A DNA stretch of 64,000 nucleotides, from positions 1 through 64,000 of the forward strand of contig DJIF01000130.1 in assembly GCA_002433485.1 (NCBI GenBank), given 5' to 3'. Under the pieces are notes generated by a model. It had not been told where the DNA came from, ran no database searches, and saw only the letters and a list, made by a program, of their open reading frames with translations. Of the stretch, positions 25,277-33,975 are shown piece after piece. The position numbers were made by a program, and so were the translations under genes. Numbering within the stretch: the stretch's first letter is position 1; each line of letters opens with the position of its first letter. This DNA is from Deltaproteobacteria bacterium UBA6601. GTDB lineage: Bacteria; Myxococcota_A; UBA796; UBA9615.

Positions 25277-25762
25277 TCAGGACTGCGCTGCCCTCAAGGT
25301 ACCGACTCGACCCAGCGCCGTCCATAGCCGCTGCTCGGCTGCTTCCATCTCTCGTCGTTCTGCCGCCTCCATGTGATCGTAGCCCAGTAGGTGAAGGAGA
25401 CCATGGATCAGTAGGAACAGCAGTTCGTCTTGCAGCTCCCAGTCCTCCGGGCGAAGGCGTCTTCGGGCGGTCTCCACGGAGATGACGATGTCACCAAGCA
25501 GGCCTCCTTCGCCCATGGGAAAGGACAACACATCTGTCGCTCGGTTGACTCCACGCCAGCGATGGTTGAGGGGCTGAATGTGGGCGTCATCGGTGAGCAC
25601 AACGGAGAGCTGAGCCACTGAGTCGCCAATGGTTGCGCGCAGTTCTTGTTGCAGATTGGTGAGCTGCAGCAGCTCAAGAGCCATGGCCTGTACGGCCGCC
25701 AATAGTTCCACGGGTTCGCCTGCCTGGCCCTGCCAACCAACATCTACCTGTGGAGTTATCAT
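25277..25762 (-). CDS. ybeY: endoribonuclease YbeY
   Basis: Metal-dependent RNase of 16S rRNA maturation and ribosome quality control. 161 residues; the zinc motif HGLLHLLGYDH (HxxxHxxxxxH) lies near residue 125, and the family segments RGVNRATDVLSFP and GDIVIS are present. It overlaps the pgpH-like stop by 4 bases and is separated from prfB by 24 bases. The phoH-hdIG-ybeY order is widely conserved. Confidence 0.95.
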   Translation of the reverse strand: MITPQVDVGWQGQAGEPVELLAAVQAMALELLQLTNLQQELRATIGDSVAQLSVVLTDDAHIQPLNHRWRGVNRATDVLSFPMGEGGLLGDIVISVETARRRLRPEDWELQDELLFLLIHGLLHLLGYDHMEAAERREMEAAEQRLWTALGRVGTLRAAQS

Positions 25763-28299
25763 CGCTCCTGGCTCCGTTCGCTGCCCGCGGGCTCGGAGCT
25801 TGACTCCTGGTCTGTTGGCTGCGGCCTGGTCGATTGGCGCTCATTGTCGAATTCCAGGGTTGCCGACGAAGCCAGGTCTGGATTGGGAGTGGACGATGGA
25901 ATTTCGAGGGTGATGGAGCCGGGCGTAGTCCTGCCCCGGCCATCCTGTGAAGGCAGCGGGTCAGGATATTCAACTCGATGGTGGTGGTAGCTGAGCACCG
26001 CCTGGATAAAGGTCTCGGAGGCGGTGTGCAGGTCCTTCAGAGTAAGTGGGCACTCGTCAAGCTGACCGTCAGCAACGCAGTGATTGACGATCTTGGCCAC
26101 CTGGGCCCGGACTGCGCCTGGGGTTATGTTCTGCAGCGAACGGGTCGACGCCTCTACTCCGTCAGCCAACATCATCAGCCCTGCCTCGCGGGTCTGCGGC
26201 TTTGGGCCCGGGTACCTGTAGTCGTTCTCATCCACATCGCCTTTGCTGGGGTCGAGCTGCTCAACGGCCTTGTTGTAGAAGAACGACACCCGTGACGTGC
26301 CGTGATGTTGGGGGATCATGTCAATGACCGGCCGTGGTAGCCCGTGCCGTCGCGCCACTTCAATCCCTTCTTTGACATGGTTGATGATCACCAGTGCTGA
26401 CATGGACGGGCTCAGCTTGTCGTGGGGGTTGTCCGCGCCGCGCTGATTTTCAATGAAGTATTGGGGCTTGAGCATCTTGCCCAGGTCGTGAAAGCAGGCT
26501 CCTACCCGCACCAGTAGAGAGTTGGCGTGGATGGCGTCTGCCGCAGCCTCTGCCAGGGAGCCGACGACCATGGAGTGATGATACGAACCCGGCGCCTTGA
26601 CGATCATCTCCCTTAACAAGGGATGATTGAGGTTGCTCAGCTCCAGCAGCCGGCTCTCAGTGAGGAAGCCGAGGCTCTCAAATAGGGGCACCAGCCCTAC
26701 CGCTAGAATGCCGGCAGCGATTCCCCCTGCGCAGGCGAAGAATACGTGCAGACTGAGGCTGCGTCCCAGCCCTGCCCCAGCCCAGGCGCCACCTTGCAGA
26801 CCCAAGTGCTCGACCCCGCTGATGGTGAGCACCATTGCGGCGTTGACCAGAGCCGCCATGACTCCTGCTCGAATTAAGCCGCCTCGCTCAGAGCGCTGTC
26901 CTACACCGCCGGCGGCCGTCACCGAAGAGACCATGTAGAAGACCCCAAGCCACAGTCCACCGTCCATGATGATGGCGCAGATGAATGACGCCACCACAGA
27001 CCACACCACGGTGGTCTCCGAGTTCATCAGCATGCGGACCATGATCCCGCCCACCGCCACCGGCACCAGATAGCCGTAGGCAGTGAATGGGACGGACGTC
27101 GAGAGCGTAGAAAGCCCCACCGCGACCGACTGCAGCAGGGCGGAGATGCTGCCCACCAAGATGAGCAGCACCGCCATTGAGAAAAGCTCTGTGGTGCGGC
27201 GGCGGAACTTACTGATAAATCGGTTTGCAAAGAAGGCCAGCATGGCCAGGAACAGGGCCAGCAGCGCAGTGAGGGCGGCGAAGTGTTTAAGGGGCTTATA
27301 GGCTCGTGCTTCTTTGCCCATCTGCTCCAGGACCAGCAGGGTCCAGGCGTCCAGGGCATCGCCCTCCCGACAGATGATCTGACCGGCCTGGTAGGTCCGG
27401 CTGACGGGTTGAGTTCCTGCTGAAGCCTTCTGCCGCCGAACGGCCGTCTCCGAAGCCACAAAGCGCAGATTCGGGGTGCACAGTTGCTGGGCCACATAGA
27501 CCGCCGTTTCGCGAATGTGAGGCGGTCGGTCGCTAAAGTCCGATGCTGCATTTAACGCGATGAGCCGGCGGGCATCGGCCACCACCCGGACCTGGCTGAG
27601 GTCTTCTACGCGAAGCTCTTCTTCCTGACTTCCCTCTCTGCGGATCACCGCGATGGGCCCTCGGTTGGGCAGATTCTGTCGGTCAAGGGCAACGTAGCCG
27701 CGCATGGAGGCGCGCACCAGTTCCTTGATGTCGCGCTGGACGGTGTCGTTGAAGCGCAGAGTCTGCAGGGTGGCCAGGTCAGTATCGCGTAGTGGCACCG
27801 CCAGGGTCTGTTGGAAACGATTCAGTTCCTGCTCGAGAAAGGCTGGGTCGTAGGTGTTCTGGGGCTGCTGCACGGTAGTCTGGCTCGGTCGCGGGACATC
27901 CCCAGCCACTCTTCCTGTGCCAAGGGCACTACGGATTTCTCGAAATGCGCGATCCACCCGGTCCAGCTGGTGCCGGGCCAGAATCACGTCATGGTCAAAT
28001 ACGGAGGCGGTTCTGGCGACTGCTTCCAGGCGGCGCTCTTCGGTGAGTTCGGCGTCTACTACTTCGATGGTGCTGTGGGCTCGTATGTCCGAAGGTGAAA
28101 TGTCACCGACCTTGAGGCCTGCTACTCCGTCAAGGGGGGTCCAGTCCACCATAAAAGCGGCCAGCGCTGCAGCTGTGATGAGACCAATGGCGAGGCGAGC
28201 GAGCAGGTTGCGGCGCCTGGCAAAAAGAGCGAGCAACCGCTCTCTCCAGCCGGCGCTGCTGCGCCCGCTGCCTGGTCCTGGCATGCGCTTGGAGATCAT
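25759..28299 (-). CDS. 7TM-HD membrane phosphohydrolase (PgpH-like c-di-AMP phosphodiesterase)
   Basis: 846 residues. One N-terminal membrane helix (about 35-52) is followed by an extracytoplasmic 7TMR-HDED domain (about 60-310), seven membrane helices (about 335-560) and a cytosolic HDIG-type HD domain. Metal-site motifs are HHSMVVG, CFHDLGK, INHV, PQHHGT and LADGVEA. A Ser/Pro-rich disordered tail follows after about 780. PgpH homologues hydrolyse c-di-AMP; nucleotide specificity here is inferred. It begins 3 bases after the phoH stop and overlaps ybeY. Confidence 0.88.
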   Translation of the reverse strand: MISKRMPGPGSGRSSAGWRERLLALFARRRNLLARLAIGLITAAALAAFMVDWTPLDGVAGLKVGDISPSDIRAHSTIEVVDAELTEERRLEAVARTASVFDHDVILARHQLDRVDRAFREIRSALGTGRVAGDVPRPSQTTVQQPQNTYDPAFLEQELNRFQQTLAVPLRDTDLATLQTLRFNDTVQRDIKELVRASMRGYVALDRQNLPNRGPIAVIRREGSQEEELRVEDLSQVRVVADARRLIALNAASDFSDRPPHIRETAVYVAQQLCTPNLRFVASETAVRRQKASAGTQPVSRTYQAGQIICREGDALDAWTLLVLEQMGKEARAYKPLKHFAALTALLALFLAMLAFFANRFISKFRRRTTELFSMAVLLILVGSISALLQSVAVGLSTLSTSVPFTAYGYLVPVAVGGIMVRMLMNSETTVVWSVVASFICAIIMDGGLWLGVFYMVSSVTAAGGVGQRSERGGLIRAGVMAALVNAAMVLTISGVEHLGLQGGAWAGAGLGRSLSLHVFFACAGGIAAGILAVGLVPLFESLGFLTESRLLELSNLNHPLLREMIVKAPGSYHHSMVVGSLAEAAADAIHANSLLVRVGACFHDLGKMLKPQYFIENQRGADNPHDKLSPSMSALVIINHVKEGIEVARRHGLPRPVIDMIPQHHGTSRVSFFYNKAVEQLDPSKGDVDENDYRYPGPKPQTREAGLMMLADGVEASTRSLQNITPGAVRAQVAKIVNHCVADGQLDECPLTLKDLHTASETFIQAVLSYHHHRVEYPDPLPSQDGRGRTTPGSITLEIPSSTPNPDLASSATLEFDNERQSTRPQPTDQESSSEPAGSERSQER

Positions 28300-28302
28300 G
28301 AA

Positions 28303-29304
28303 TCAGGCCCTGGACGACTCGGCAGACTCATAAGCCGCAATGATGCGTCGCACCAGGGGATGGCGGACCACATCATTACGACTGAACTCAACGAATGGGA
28401 TCTCATTGATGCCCTGCAGAACGCGGCGGACCTCGGTCAGACCAGAGCGGCGGCCCTCGGGTAAATCAATTTGAGTGATGTCTCCAGTGATCACCACCTT
28501 GCTCTCAACGCCGAGCCGGGTCAGGAACATCTTCATCTGTTGCGAGGTGGTGTTCTGAGCCTCATCCAGAATGATGAATGCTTTGCCTAGAGTCCTTCCC
28601 CTCATAAAGGCCATCGGAGCCACCTCTATGGTGCCTTGCTGGAGGAATCGTTGGCATTTGCCCGGATCCATCATGTCGTGCAGAGCGTCGTACAGTGGCC
28701 GAAGATAGGGATTGACCTTCTCCGCCAGATCTCCCGGCAGGAAGCCGAGCTTCTCGCCAGCCTCTACCGCGGGCCGGGTCAGGATGATGCGCCGGACTTC
28801 TCCGGCCTGTAATGCGGCCACCGCCATTGCCACCGCCAGATAGGTCTTGCCGGTGCCAGCGGGACCGACTCCAAATACAATGTCGTGCTGCCGGATGGCG
28901 TCAATGTAGCGCTTCTGGTTGGGCGAGCGGGGAACAATAGGGCGCTTGCGAGCGGTGACCAGAATGGTGTCGAGCATGAACTCTCGGAGGTCGCGAGTGT
29001 CGCCCCGACTGATCATTTCCGCAGCGTGGGCAATCTCCCAACGCGTCAGGGAGTGACCGCCCTTGAGGAGGGTGAGAAGCTGTTCGATGAGCCGCCCGGT
29101 GTCGGCCCGGGCAGCCTCGGCGCCACTGAGCAGAAGCAGGTTGCCGCGCATGTCGATGCGGACCCCCATCGCTCTCTCTATGCTCTTAAAGTTGCGCCTG
29201 CCCTCGCCGCTCAATTCGTTGAGTAGGCGCGAGTCGGCAACTTCAATGCGCTCCAGTTGGTTGGTGCTGGCGCCTTCGGGGTCTTCGTTGTGGGTCTCGA
29301 TAAT
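28303..29304 (-). CDS. PhoH-like ATPase (YbeZ), probably with an ATT start
   Basis: RNA-associated P-loop ATPase. Walker A GPAGTGKTYLA, Walker B FIILDEAQN and GDITQIDLPEG are clear. The first conventional start is TTG 29214, but PhoH homology (pattern E-x-x-D-x-x-LL-x-x-L-x-G) begins upstream, in residues ERIEVADSRLLNELSGEG. Back to the in-frame TAA there is no ATG, GTG or TTG other than 29214. ATT 29304 has GGAG at 7-base spacing; CTG 29256 has no site. I therefore extend the gene to 29304 as the best guess (333 residues). First gene of the pgpH-ybeY-prfB operon. Confidence 0.88.
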   Translation of the reverse strand: MIETHNEDPEGASTNQLERIEVADSRLLNELSGEGRRNFKSIERAMGVRIDMRGNLLLLSGAEAARADTGRLIEQLLTLLKGGHSLTRWEIAHAAEMISRGDTRDLREFMLDTILVTARKRPIVPRSPNQKRYIDAIRQHDIVFGVGPAGTGKTYLAVAMAVAALQAGEVRRIILTRPAVEAGEKLGFLPGDLAEKVNPYLRPLYDALHDMMDPGKCQRFLQQGTIEVAPMAFMRGRTLGKAFIILDEAQNTTSQQMKMFLTRLGVESKVVITGDITQIDLPEGRRSGLTEVRRVLQGINEIPFVEFSRNDVVRHPLVRRIIAAYESAESSRA

Positions 29305-29361
29305 CCTGAGTCTCCAAAGGGAGTGGAGCTCCCTGAGCCGAGATTAGCACTACCGGCCCGA

Positions 29362-31131
29362 TCAACGTTCGATGAACACCAGGGTGATCACCAGAGAGCC
29401 GGCGCTGTGCTCCCCCATGGGCTGCCGCAGCCTGCGAATGCCAATGCCAAGCTCCATAAACTCCTCATGTGTCACATGAGTTACTTTGTCTACCTTGCTG
29501 GGATCACTTGTAATAATAAGGTCAACCCCAACCCTTCTTACGTTCAGGTAGTGAAAGCGTGCGTCCTGGGCGATCTCGCGTCGTTGGCTTGCGCTGAGTC
29601 GTAAGCTTCCTGATCTAAGAATCTCTTCACTGGTTCGCAGTGCTAGCTCGTCCAGCTTTTCGCGACTTTTTATTGTGGCGAGGCCCATGGCTCTGCGACG
29701 CCCATTGATGCGGTTGAGAATCGCTTCCTGCCATTGCTCCCCGGGGCCATCTGCCAGCAATTCGGCAAAAAGTTGCGATACGAGCGCTGACCAACGACCG
29801 CGTGCGTCACGTTTGAGCACCACCCCTACGCCTCCCGAACTCACCTCAGGGTCCAGCAGATTGGCTCGATGGGCAGGACTCGCCATCAGCGCCGCGTGGG
29901 CCTCAGCGACGTTGGCTGCCATCGCCACGTTCTCGCGTAACCGCAGTGCAGCGAGGCCCTGCTGCTCGAGGCGCGAAATGGCGTTCCCGGAGGAGGTGTG
30001 ATGGCCAAAACGCTCGCCCCGACCAAGGTCCGAGGCGTGTTGCCTGGCGGCCCGGGAGAGAGCCTCGGAGGCGCGTAATGGCAGTAGATTACGACTCTTT
30101 CGGGTCGCTTGGATCAACCCCCACAGTTGTTGTTCGGCGAGGCGGACGTCGTTGGGTCGGGGCGCCCGGTTAGGGTCTCGGTGAGCTCCAGCGGCCCAGG
30201 CACCAGCCTCTGAGCTCAACTGGGAAGGGTTTGGGCCCGCGGAAGTGCCGCTCTGAGTTTGGCTGCCCCCCCCCCGGCCCAGGTATGGATTGCGGGCAAG
30301 CGGGCGGCTGGTGGTGTCAGTTGGGGGGGGAGCCTGGCGCGCTGGTCGTCTGGGCGTGGTCGGTCCCGCCCTGCGGTGATTGCGCCGCCATAATGCCAGC
30401 ACCTCGGGACCGGCCGACCCATCGGCAACCAGTTCCCACAGACTGGTCCCAGGGAATTTGCGGTCGGGGATCTTGAGGGTCCAATTACCGTGCTTGTCGG
30501 TAGCGCTGCCTTCAAAGCTCAGCACTTCACCCTCGGCTTTGGTCACGAATAGGCGGGGCGCCCGATAGCTGCCGGACAGGGACATGTGCACCGGGCCTTC
30601 CGCTCCGTTCAGGAAACCGCTGCCAGACAGGCGGACTACCCGCCGTAGCAGTAACACGCCAACGGTTAAGGTTTGCTCCTTGCGCTCCACTGCCAGCGCC
30701 ATTGCGTTGTGTCGATGGGCACGCAGGGCTGGATCGGTAAGCAAGCCTTCAAGCGCAGCGACAGCAGCGAGCTGCGGCTCTGAGTCTGTTCGAAACCGAA
30801 TTCTTAGCGGGCTGAATTCAAAGTCGACGACTCCTTTGCGCCATAGCCGGTCACGCACTTCGCCCCGATCGACCTTGGTGGGTCGGTGGTCCCCGGCCAA
30901 CCAGCGCGCGACCTGCTGCAAGCGATCATCCCGCAACATCAGGCGGCCCAGTTTTTTCTCGGCAAAGCTGCGCAGTTCTTGTTCCAACTCAGCCGTGCTT
31001 TGCTCGCCGGGGTCGGGGGCTTGTGGCTCGGCAGTAGCGGATGCAGGACAGAGCAGCAGGCCAAGAATGCTGAGGGTTGCGCTAAGGATGAGCAGGTCAG
31101 CGCGAAAAAAGGTTGTTCTCATGTCTCTCAT
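29362..31131 (-). CDS. secreted CAP (SCP/PR-1) domain protein with homopolymer tracts
   Basis: 589 residues from ATG 31131; ATG 31122 is an alternative and both precede the signal peptide (LLCPASATAEP). The N-terminal part (30-280) has a helical region and a beta-rich region with the motif SGSYRAPRLFV. A Pro/Gly/Thr-rich linker follows (about 280-355). Next is a CAP/YkwD-like domain (about 365-490) with ARQHASDLGRGERFGHH, RENVA and SPAHRANLLDP, then a C-terminal region. The linker is encoded by a C8 and a G10 tract (coding strand) that could slip. CAP proteins are extracellular; the role is unknown. It is the only gene of its unit and diverges from ald. Confidence 0.8.
   Translation of the reverse strand: MRDMRTTFFRADLLILSATLSILGLLLCPASATAEPQAPDPGEQSTAELEQELRSFAEKKLGRLMLRDDRLQQVARWLAGDHRPTKVDRGEVRDRLWRKGVVDFEFSPLRIRFRTDSEPQLAAVAALEGLLTDPALRAHRHNAMALAVERKEQTLTVGVLLLRRVVRLSGSGFLNGAEGPVHMSLSGSYRAPRLFVTKAEGEVLSFEGSATDKHGNWTLKIPDRKFPGTSLWELVADGSAGPEVLALWRRNHRRAGPTTPRRPARQAPPPTDTTSRPLARNPYLGRGGGSQTQSGTSAGPNPSQLSSEAGAWAAGAHRDPNRAPRPNDVRLAEQQLWGLIQATRKSRNLLPLRASEALSRAARQHASDLGRGERFGHHTSSGNAISRLEQQGLAALRLRENVAMAANVAEAHAALMASPAHRANLLDPEVSSGGVGVVLKRDARGRWSALVSQLFAELLADGPGEQWQEAILNRINGRRRAMGLATIKSREKLDELALRTSEEILRSGSLRLSASQRREIAQDARFHYLNVRRVGVDLIITSDPSKVDKVTHVTHEEFMELGIGIRRLRQPMGEHSAGSLVITLVFIER
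30266..30275 (+). repeat. C10 homopolymer inside the CAP gene
   Basis: Ten consecutive C (G10 on the coding strand) in the linker-coding region. A one-base slip would frameshift everything after residue about 330, removing the CAP domain. Confidence 0.9.
30323..30330 (+). repeat. G8 homopolymer inside the CAP gene
   Basis: Eight consecutive G (C8 on the coding strand), encoding a proline run in the linker. It lies 47 bases from the C10 tract. Confidence 0.9.
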
Positions 31132-31135
31132 GTTC

Positions 31136-31163
31136 TTGACCCGCGCATCGTGCCCCGTATTAG
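31136..31163 (+). promoter_or_regulatory. candidate promoter of ald
   Basis: TTGACC (31136-31141), a 16-base spacer and TATTAG (31158-31163) in the 140-base divergent gap between the CAP gene and ald, leaving a leader of about 100 bases. The match is moderate. Confidence 0.35.
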
Positions 31164-31271
31164 AATCGCCAGCCTCGTTGTTTGGAGTCCGGTCGGCGTT
31201 CCCGTTCCGGGCCCTATCCCCTACCCCATTGGACACCGCAGCACAGGGCGGCCTTTGCAAAGGAGTTCGGC

Positions 31272-32390
31272 ATGATCATCGGCGTTCCCACAGAGATCAA
31301 GGCACAGGAGTCACGAATCGGACTGGTTCCGTCGGGGGTCAAGGCTTTTGCTGAGCGCGGCCATCGGGTGGTGATCCAGGCCGGTGCGGGACTCGGGGCA
31401 GGCTTGAGTGACGCTGAGTTCGTGGCTCAGGGTGCTGAGATCCTTCCCGATGCTGCCGCTGTCTGGGCTGAGGCAGAGATGATCATTAAGGTCAAAGAGC
31501 CGGTCAGTAACGAGCGGGGCGATGAGTTCTCGTACATGAAGCCCGGCCAGGTCCTGTACACCTACCTTCACCTCGCCCCCGCACCCCAATTGACCCGCAA
31601 GCTGCTGGAACGCGATGTGGTTGGCATAGCTTACGAGACTATTGAAGGTAGAGGGGGCAGTCTGCCGTTGTTGATTCCCATGTCCGAGGTCGCTGGTCGA
31701 ATGTCCGTCCAGGCAGGCGCTGCCTGCCTGGAGGTGCCCCGCGGCGGGCGGGGAGTCCTGCTCGGTGGAGTCCCGGGCGTAGAGCCAGGGGTGGTGGTGA
31801 TCATCGGCGCCGGGATTGTCGGCAGGAACGCTGCTCAAATGGCGGTCGGACTGGGCGCCGAGGTCTGGATTCTGGACATTGATCTCGACAAGCTACGGTA
31901 TTGCGATGACATCTGGGGATCCCGGGTCAAGACTTTGATGAGCAATCGCCTCAACATTGAGAAGGCTTTGTCCCGTGCTGACCTGGTCGTGGGGGCGGTA
32001 CTCATTCCTGGTGCGCGGGCTCCCCACCTGGTGACGCGAGACATGCTGGGCTTGATGAAGAAGGCGTCGGTAGTGGTTGATGTTGCAGTGGACCAGGGAG
32101 GCTGCGTGGAGACAACCCATCCCACTACCCACGCTGAGCCCACCTATCTGGTGGATGGCATCGTTCATTATGGGGTGGCCAACATGCCTGGTGCAGTGGC
32201 CAGGACCTCTACCTTCGCTCTGACCAATGCCACCCTGCCCTTCGGCCTGCGGCTAGCTGACCTTGGCGTTGAGCAAGCGGTCAAGTCCACCCCTGGCCTG
32301 CGGGCGGGTGTCAATGTCTATCGCGGCTCGATCACGTATCAAGCAGTCGCTGATTCGCTTTCCATGGAGAAGAGCGACTTGCCCTTCTGA
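31272..32390 (+). CDS. ald: alanine dehydrogenase
   Basis: NAD-dependent interconversion of L-alanine with pyruvate and ammonia. 372 residues from ATG 31272 with AAAGGAG upstream; the longer frame from 31182 has no support. Substrate-site motifs are KVKEP and YLHLA. The Rossmann motif IGAGIVGRNAAQMA lies near 175. The C-terminal IVHYGVANMPGAVARTST signature is complete. It is alone on the plus strand and converges with an unknown gene through a short hairpin. Confidence 0.95.
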   Translation: MIIGVPTEIKAQESRIGLVPSGVKAFAERGHRVVIQAGAGLGAGLSDAEFVAQGAEILPDAAAVWAEAEMIIKVKEPVSNERGDEFSYMKPGQVLYTYLHLAPAPQLTRKLLERDVVGIAYETIEGRGGSLPLLIPMSEVAGRMSVQAGAACLEVPRGGRGVLLGGVPGVEPGVVVIIGAGIVGRNAAQMAVGLGAEVWILDIDLDKLRYCDDIWGSRVKTLMSNRLNIEKALSRADLVVGAVLIPGARAPHLVTRDMLGLMKKASVVVDVAVDQGGCVETTHPTTHAEPTYLVDGIVHYGVANMPGAVARTSTFALTNATLPFGLRLADLGVEQAVKSTPGLRAGVNVYRGSITYQAVADSLSMEKSDLPF

Positions 32391-32403
32391 GTCGGTCTTC
32401 TTT

Positions 32404-32425
32404 GCGGCTCTATTGGCCGCTCTTT
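32404..32425 (+). terminator. hairpin after ald
   Basis: GCGGC, a 7-base loop and GCCGC, followed by the T-rich TCTTT. It starts 14 bases after the ald stop and overlaps the stop of the converging gene. The short stem makes it only a fair intrinsic terminator. Confidence 0.4.
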
Positions 32426-33945
32426 CGTCGCTTATAGAGCTTCCCGGCCTGGGTGAACACGGCCGAGCTGACGTTGCGGTTGGAGGCGAGCTTCTGCAGG
32501 TCCTTGACGTGCAGTGAGTTGAGCAAGCTGATGGCAGTTGGAATGGGCGTCTTGGGGTTGCCTGCCAGGGCGACCTTTACCGGGTATTTGCGCATGAACT
32601 CGCGGTTTGAGGTGAGTGCTCGGATGACCTCCTCGTGAATTGAACGATTGGTTGCAATGGCCAGCACTTCAGAGTCGGTGATACGGCCTGAGTTGACCAC
32701 TGCGCAAGCGACGATCTTGTTGGTGTCTCGAACCAGCACTTCGCGGACTCCCTTGTTGGCCTTATAGGAGAGTTTTATCTTCTCACCGACGGTCATCTCG
32801 TCGAGCTGCTGGCGAAGGCTGAGCTTCTTCTCCTCGTCCATCTCCGCCTTGTCGTCATCAGTGAAGTTGCCGTCAAAGCTGCCTTGCTCTTCGTTTAGGT
32901 CAAAGCTGAAATCCGAGTCTTGGAGCGAGGTCTTACCGCTGAGGTCCAGCAGCACTTCTTGCGCTTCCTCTTCGTCGGCCCTGGCCAGGCGCTGGGCGAT
33001 GGCTGGGAGCTTGAACTCGCGTTGCACGCCACTGTCGTCAGCGCCAACCACCACCGGTCTAGCGTTCAGTTCGTAGGCAGCGGCATCCATGTCCATGGGC
33101 GGTGGCGCCAAGAAGCTCGCCTGCAGTGTGATACCCCAATCGCTGAGCAGCGCCGAGAGAGGGTTGATCAGTCCTTCAACTACGGGCGGGCGGTGTTCGG
33201 GCCTGGGCGGAATGTAGACTTCTCCAGCGATGAAGTCGTCCGGCAACTCTACCTGTGGCGGGCCTTTGGAGCTCCCAGTTTGCTGCACATCTGCGCTGGC
33301 CGATTGTTCTGTGGAAACGGGCGGCTGAGCGGCACCTTGTGTTGGTTCGGCTGGTTCCGCCGTATCGGCACTGACCTTGGGGGCGGCCTCCTGATCTGGT
33401 GCTTGCTCCTGGATTTCGATGCCGTAAAGCCGCAGAAAACTCTTGATGCGATCAAGCAGTGAGGCCGCGGTGTTCGGGTTGCGCTGCAGGAAGTAGACCA
33501 CGCGTGGGCTGACCAGCATGCGCTCCTGGTTGCTTCCAATGATCTCGAGTAGCCGCCCATCGGCAGTCTCTGCCAGATAGAAAAGGGTCTTGTCATTAAG
33601 CTGAGGCATCAGCGCCAGTCGCTCTTGAAGTCGAGCTTCAGGGGGTCGGCGGTAGGCCAAGAATTCCAAAATCTTGGGATGAGTGTTCTTGTCCAGCATG
33701 CCGAGCAGCATCTGTTCGGGAATGCCGAGGATCCCCTTTTGCGCTGCTTTGACTACCTCCTCGTCGCCATCGCCGATGAGCAGATACATCATCGCCAGTA
33801 GGGTCTTGGGCGGCGCAGGCAGCATGCTGCGCGCAACCGCCATTTTGCCCTTCTTGGGAGCGTCGGGCGCTACGTGCTTACGCAGATCCGGCGAGATCGC
33901 CAGTCGCTCACAGAGCTCCTCGAAGCTGACTTCCTGGTCGCTCAC
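32410..33945 (-). CDS. two-domain helical protein of unknown function
   Basis: 511 residues, no signal peptide or membrane helix. The N-terminal domain (about 1-170) is helical, with repeats resembling HEAT/LRV-type scaffolds (motifs KILEFLAYRRP, NDKTLFYLAE and RVVYFLQRNPNTAAS). The middle (about 175-400) is Glu/Asp/Pro/Gln-rich and probably disordered. The C-terminal domain (about 400-511) has a second set of similar repeats (EVLAIATNRSIHEEVIRAL, VALAGNPKTP and KLASNRNVSS). I do not recognise a named family. It follows coaX by 30 bases in the nadC-birA-coaX operon; no function is proposed. Confidence 0.8.
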   Translation of the reverse strand: MSDQEVSFEELCERLAISPDLRKHVAPDAPKKGKMAVARSMLPAPPKTLLAMMYLLIGDGDEEVVKAAQKGILGIPEQMLLGMLDKNTHPKILEFLAYRRPPEARLQERLALMPQLNDKTLFYLAETADGRLLEIIGSNQERMLVSPRVVYFLQRNPNTAASLLDRIKSFLRLYGIEIQEQAPDQEAAPKVSADTAEPAEPTQGAAQPPVSTEQSASADVQQTGSSKGPPQVELPDDFIAGEVYIPPRPEHRPPVVEGLINPLSALLSDWGITLQASFLAPPPMDMDAAAYELNARPVVVGADDSGVQREFKLPAIAQRLARADEEEAQEVLLDLSGKTSLQDSDFSFDLNEEQGSFDGNFTDDDKAEMDEEKKLSLRQQLDEMTVGEKIKLSYKANKGVREVLVRDTNKIVACAVVNSGRITDSEVLAIATNRSIHEEVIRALTSNREFMRKYPVKVALAGNPKTPIPTAISLLNSLHVKDLQKLASNRNVSSAVFTQAGKLYKRRKSGQ

Positions 33946-33975
33946 CCCTTTAGCCTAGCACGGGGCGGGCACTGG

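Noticed and set aside
24415..25327. plus-strand open frames opposite prfB
   Set aside because: They mirror prfB codons and are Ser/Ala/Arg-rich, without start sites.
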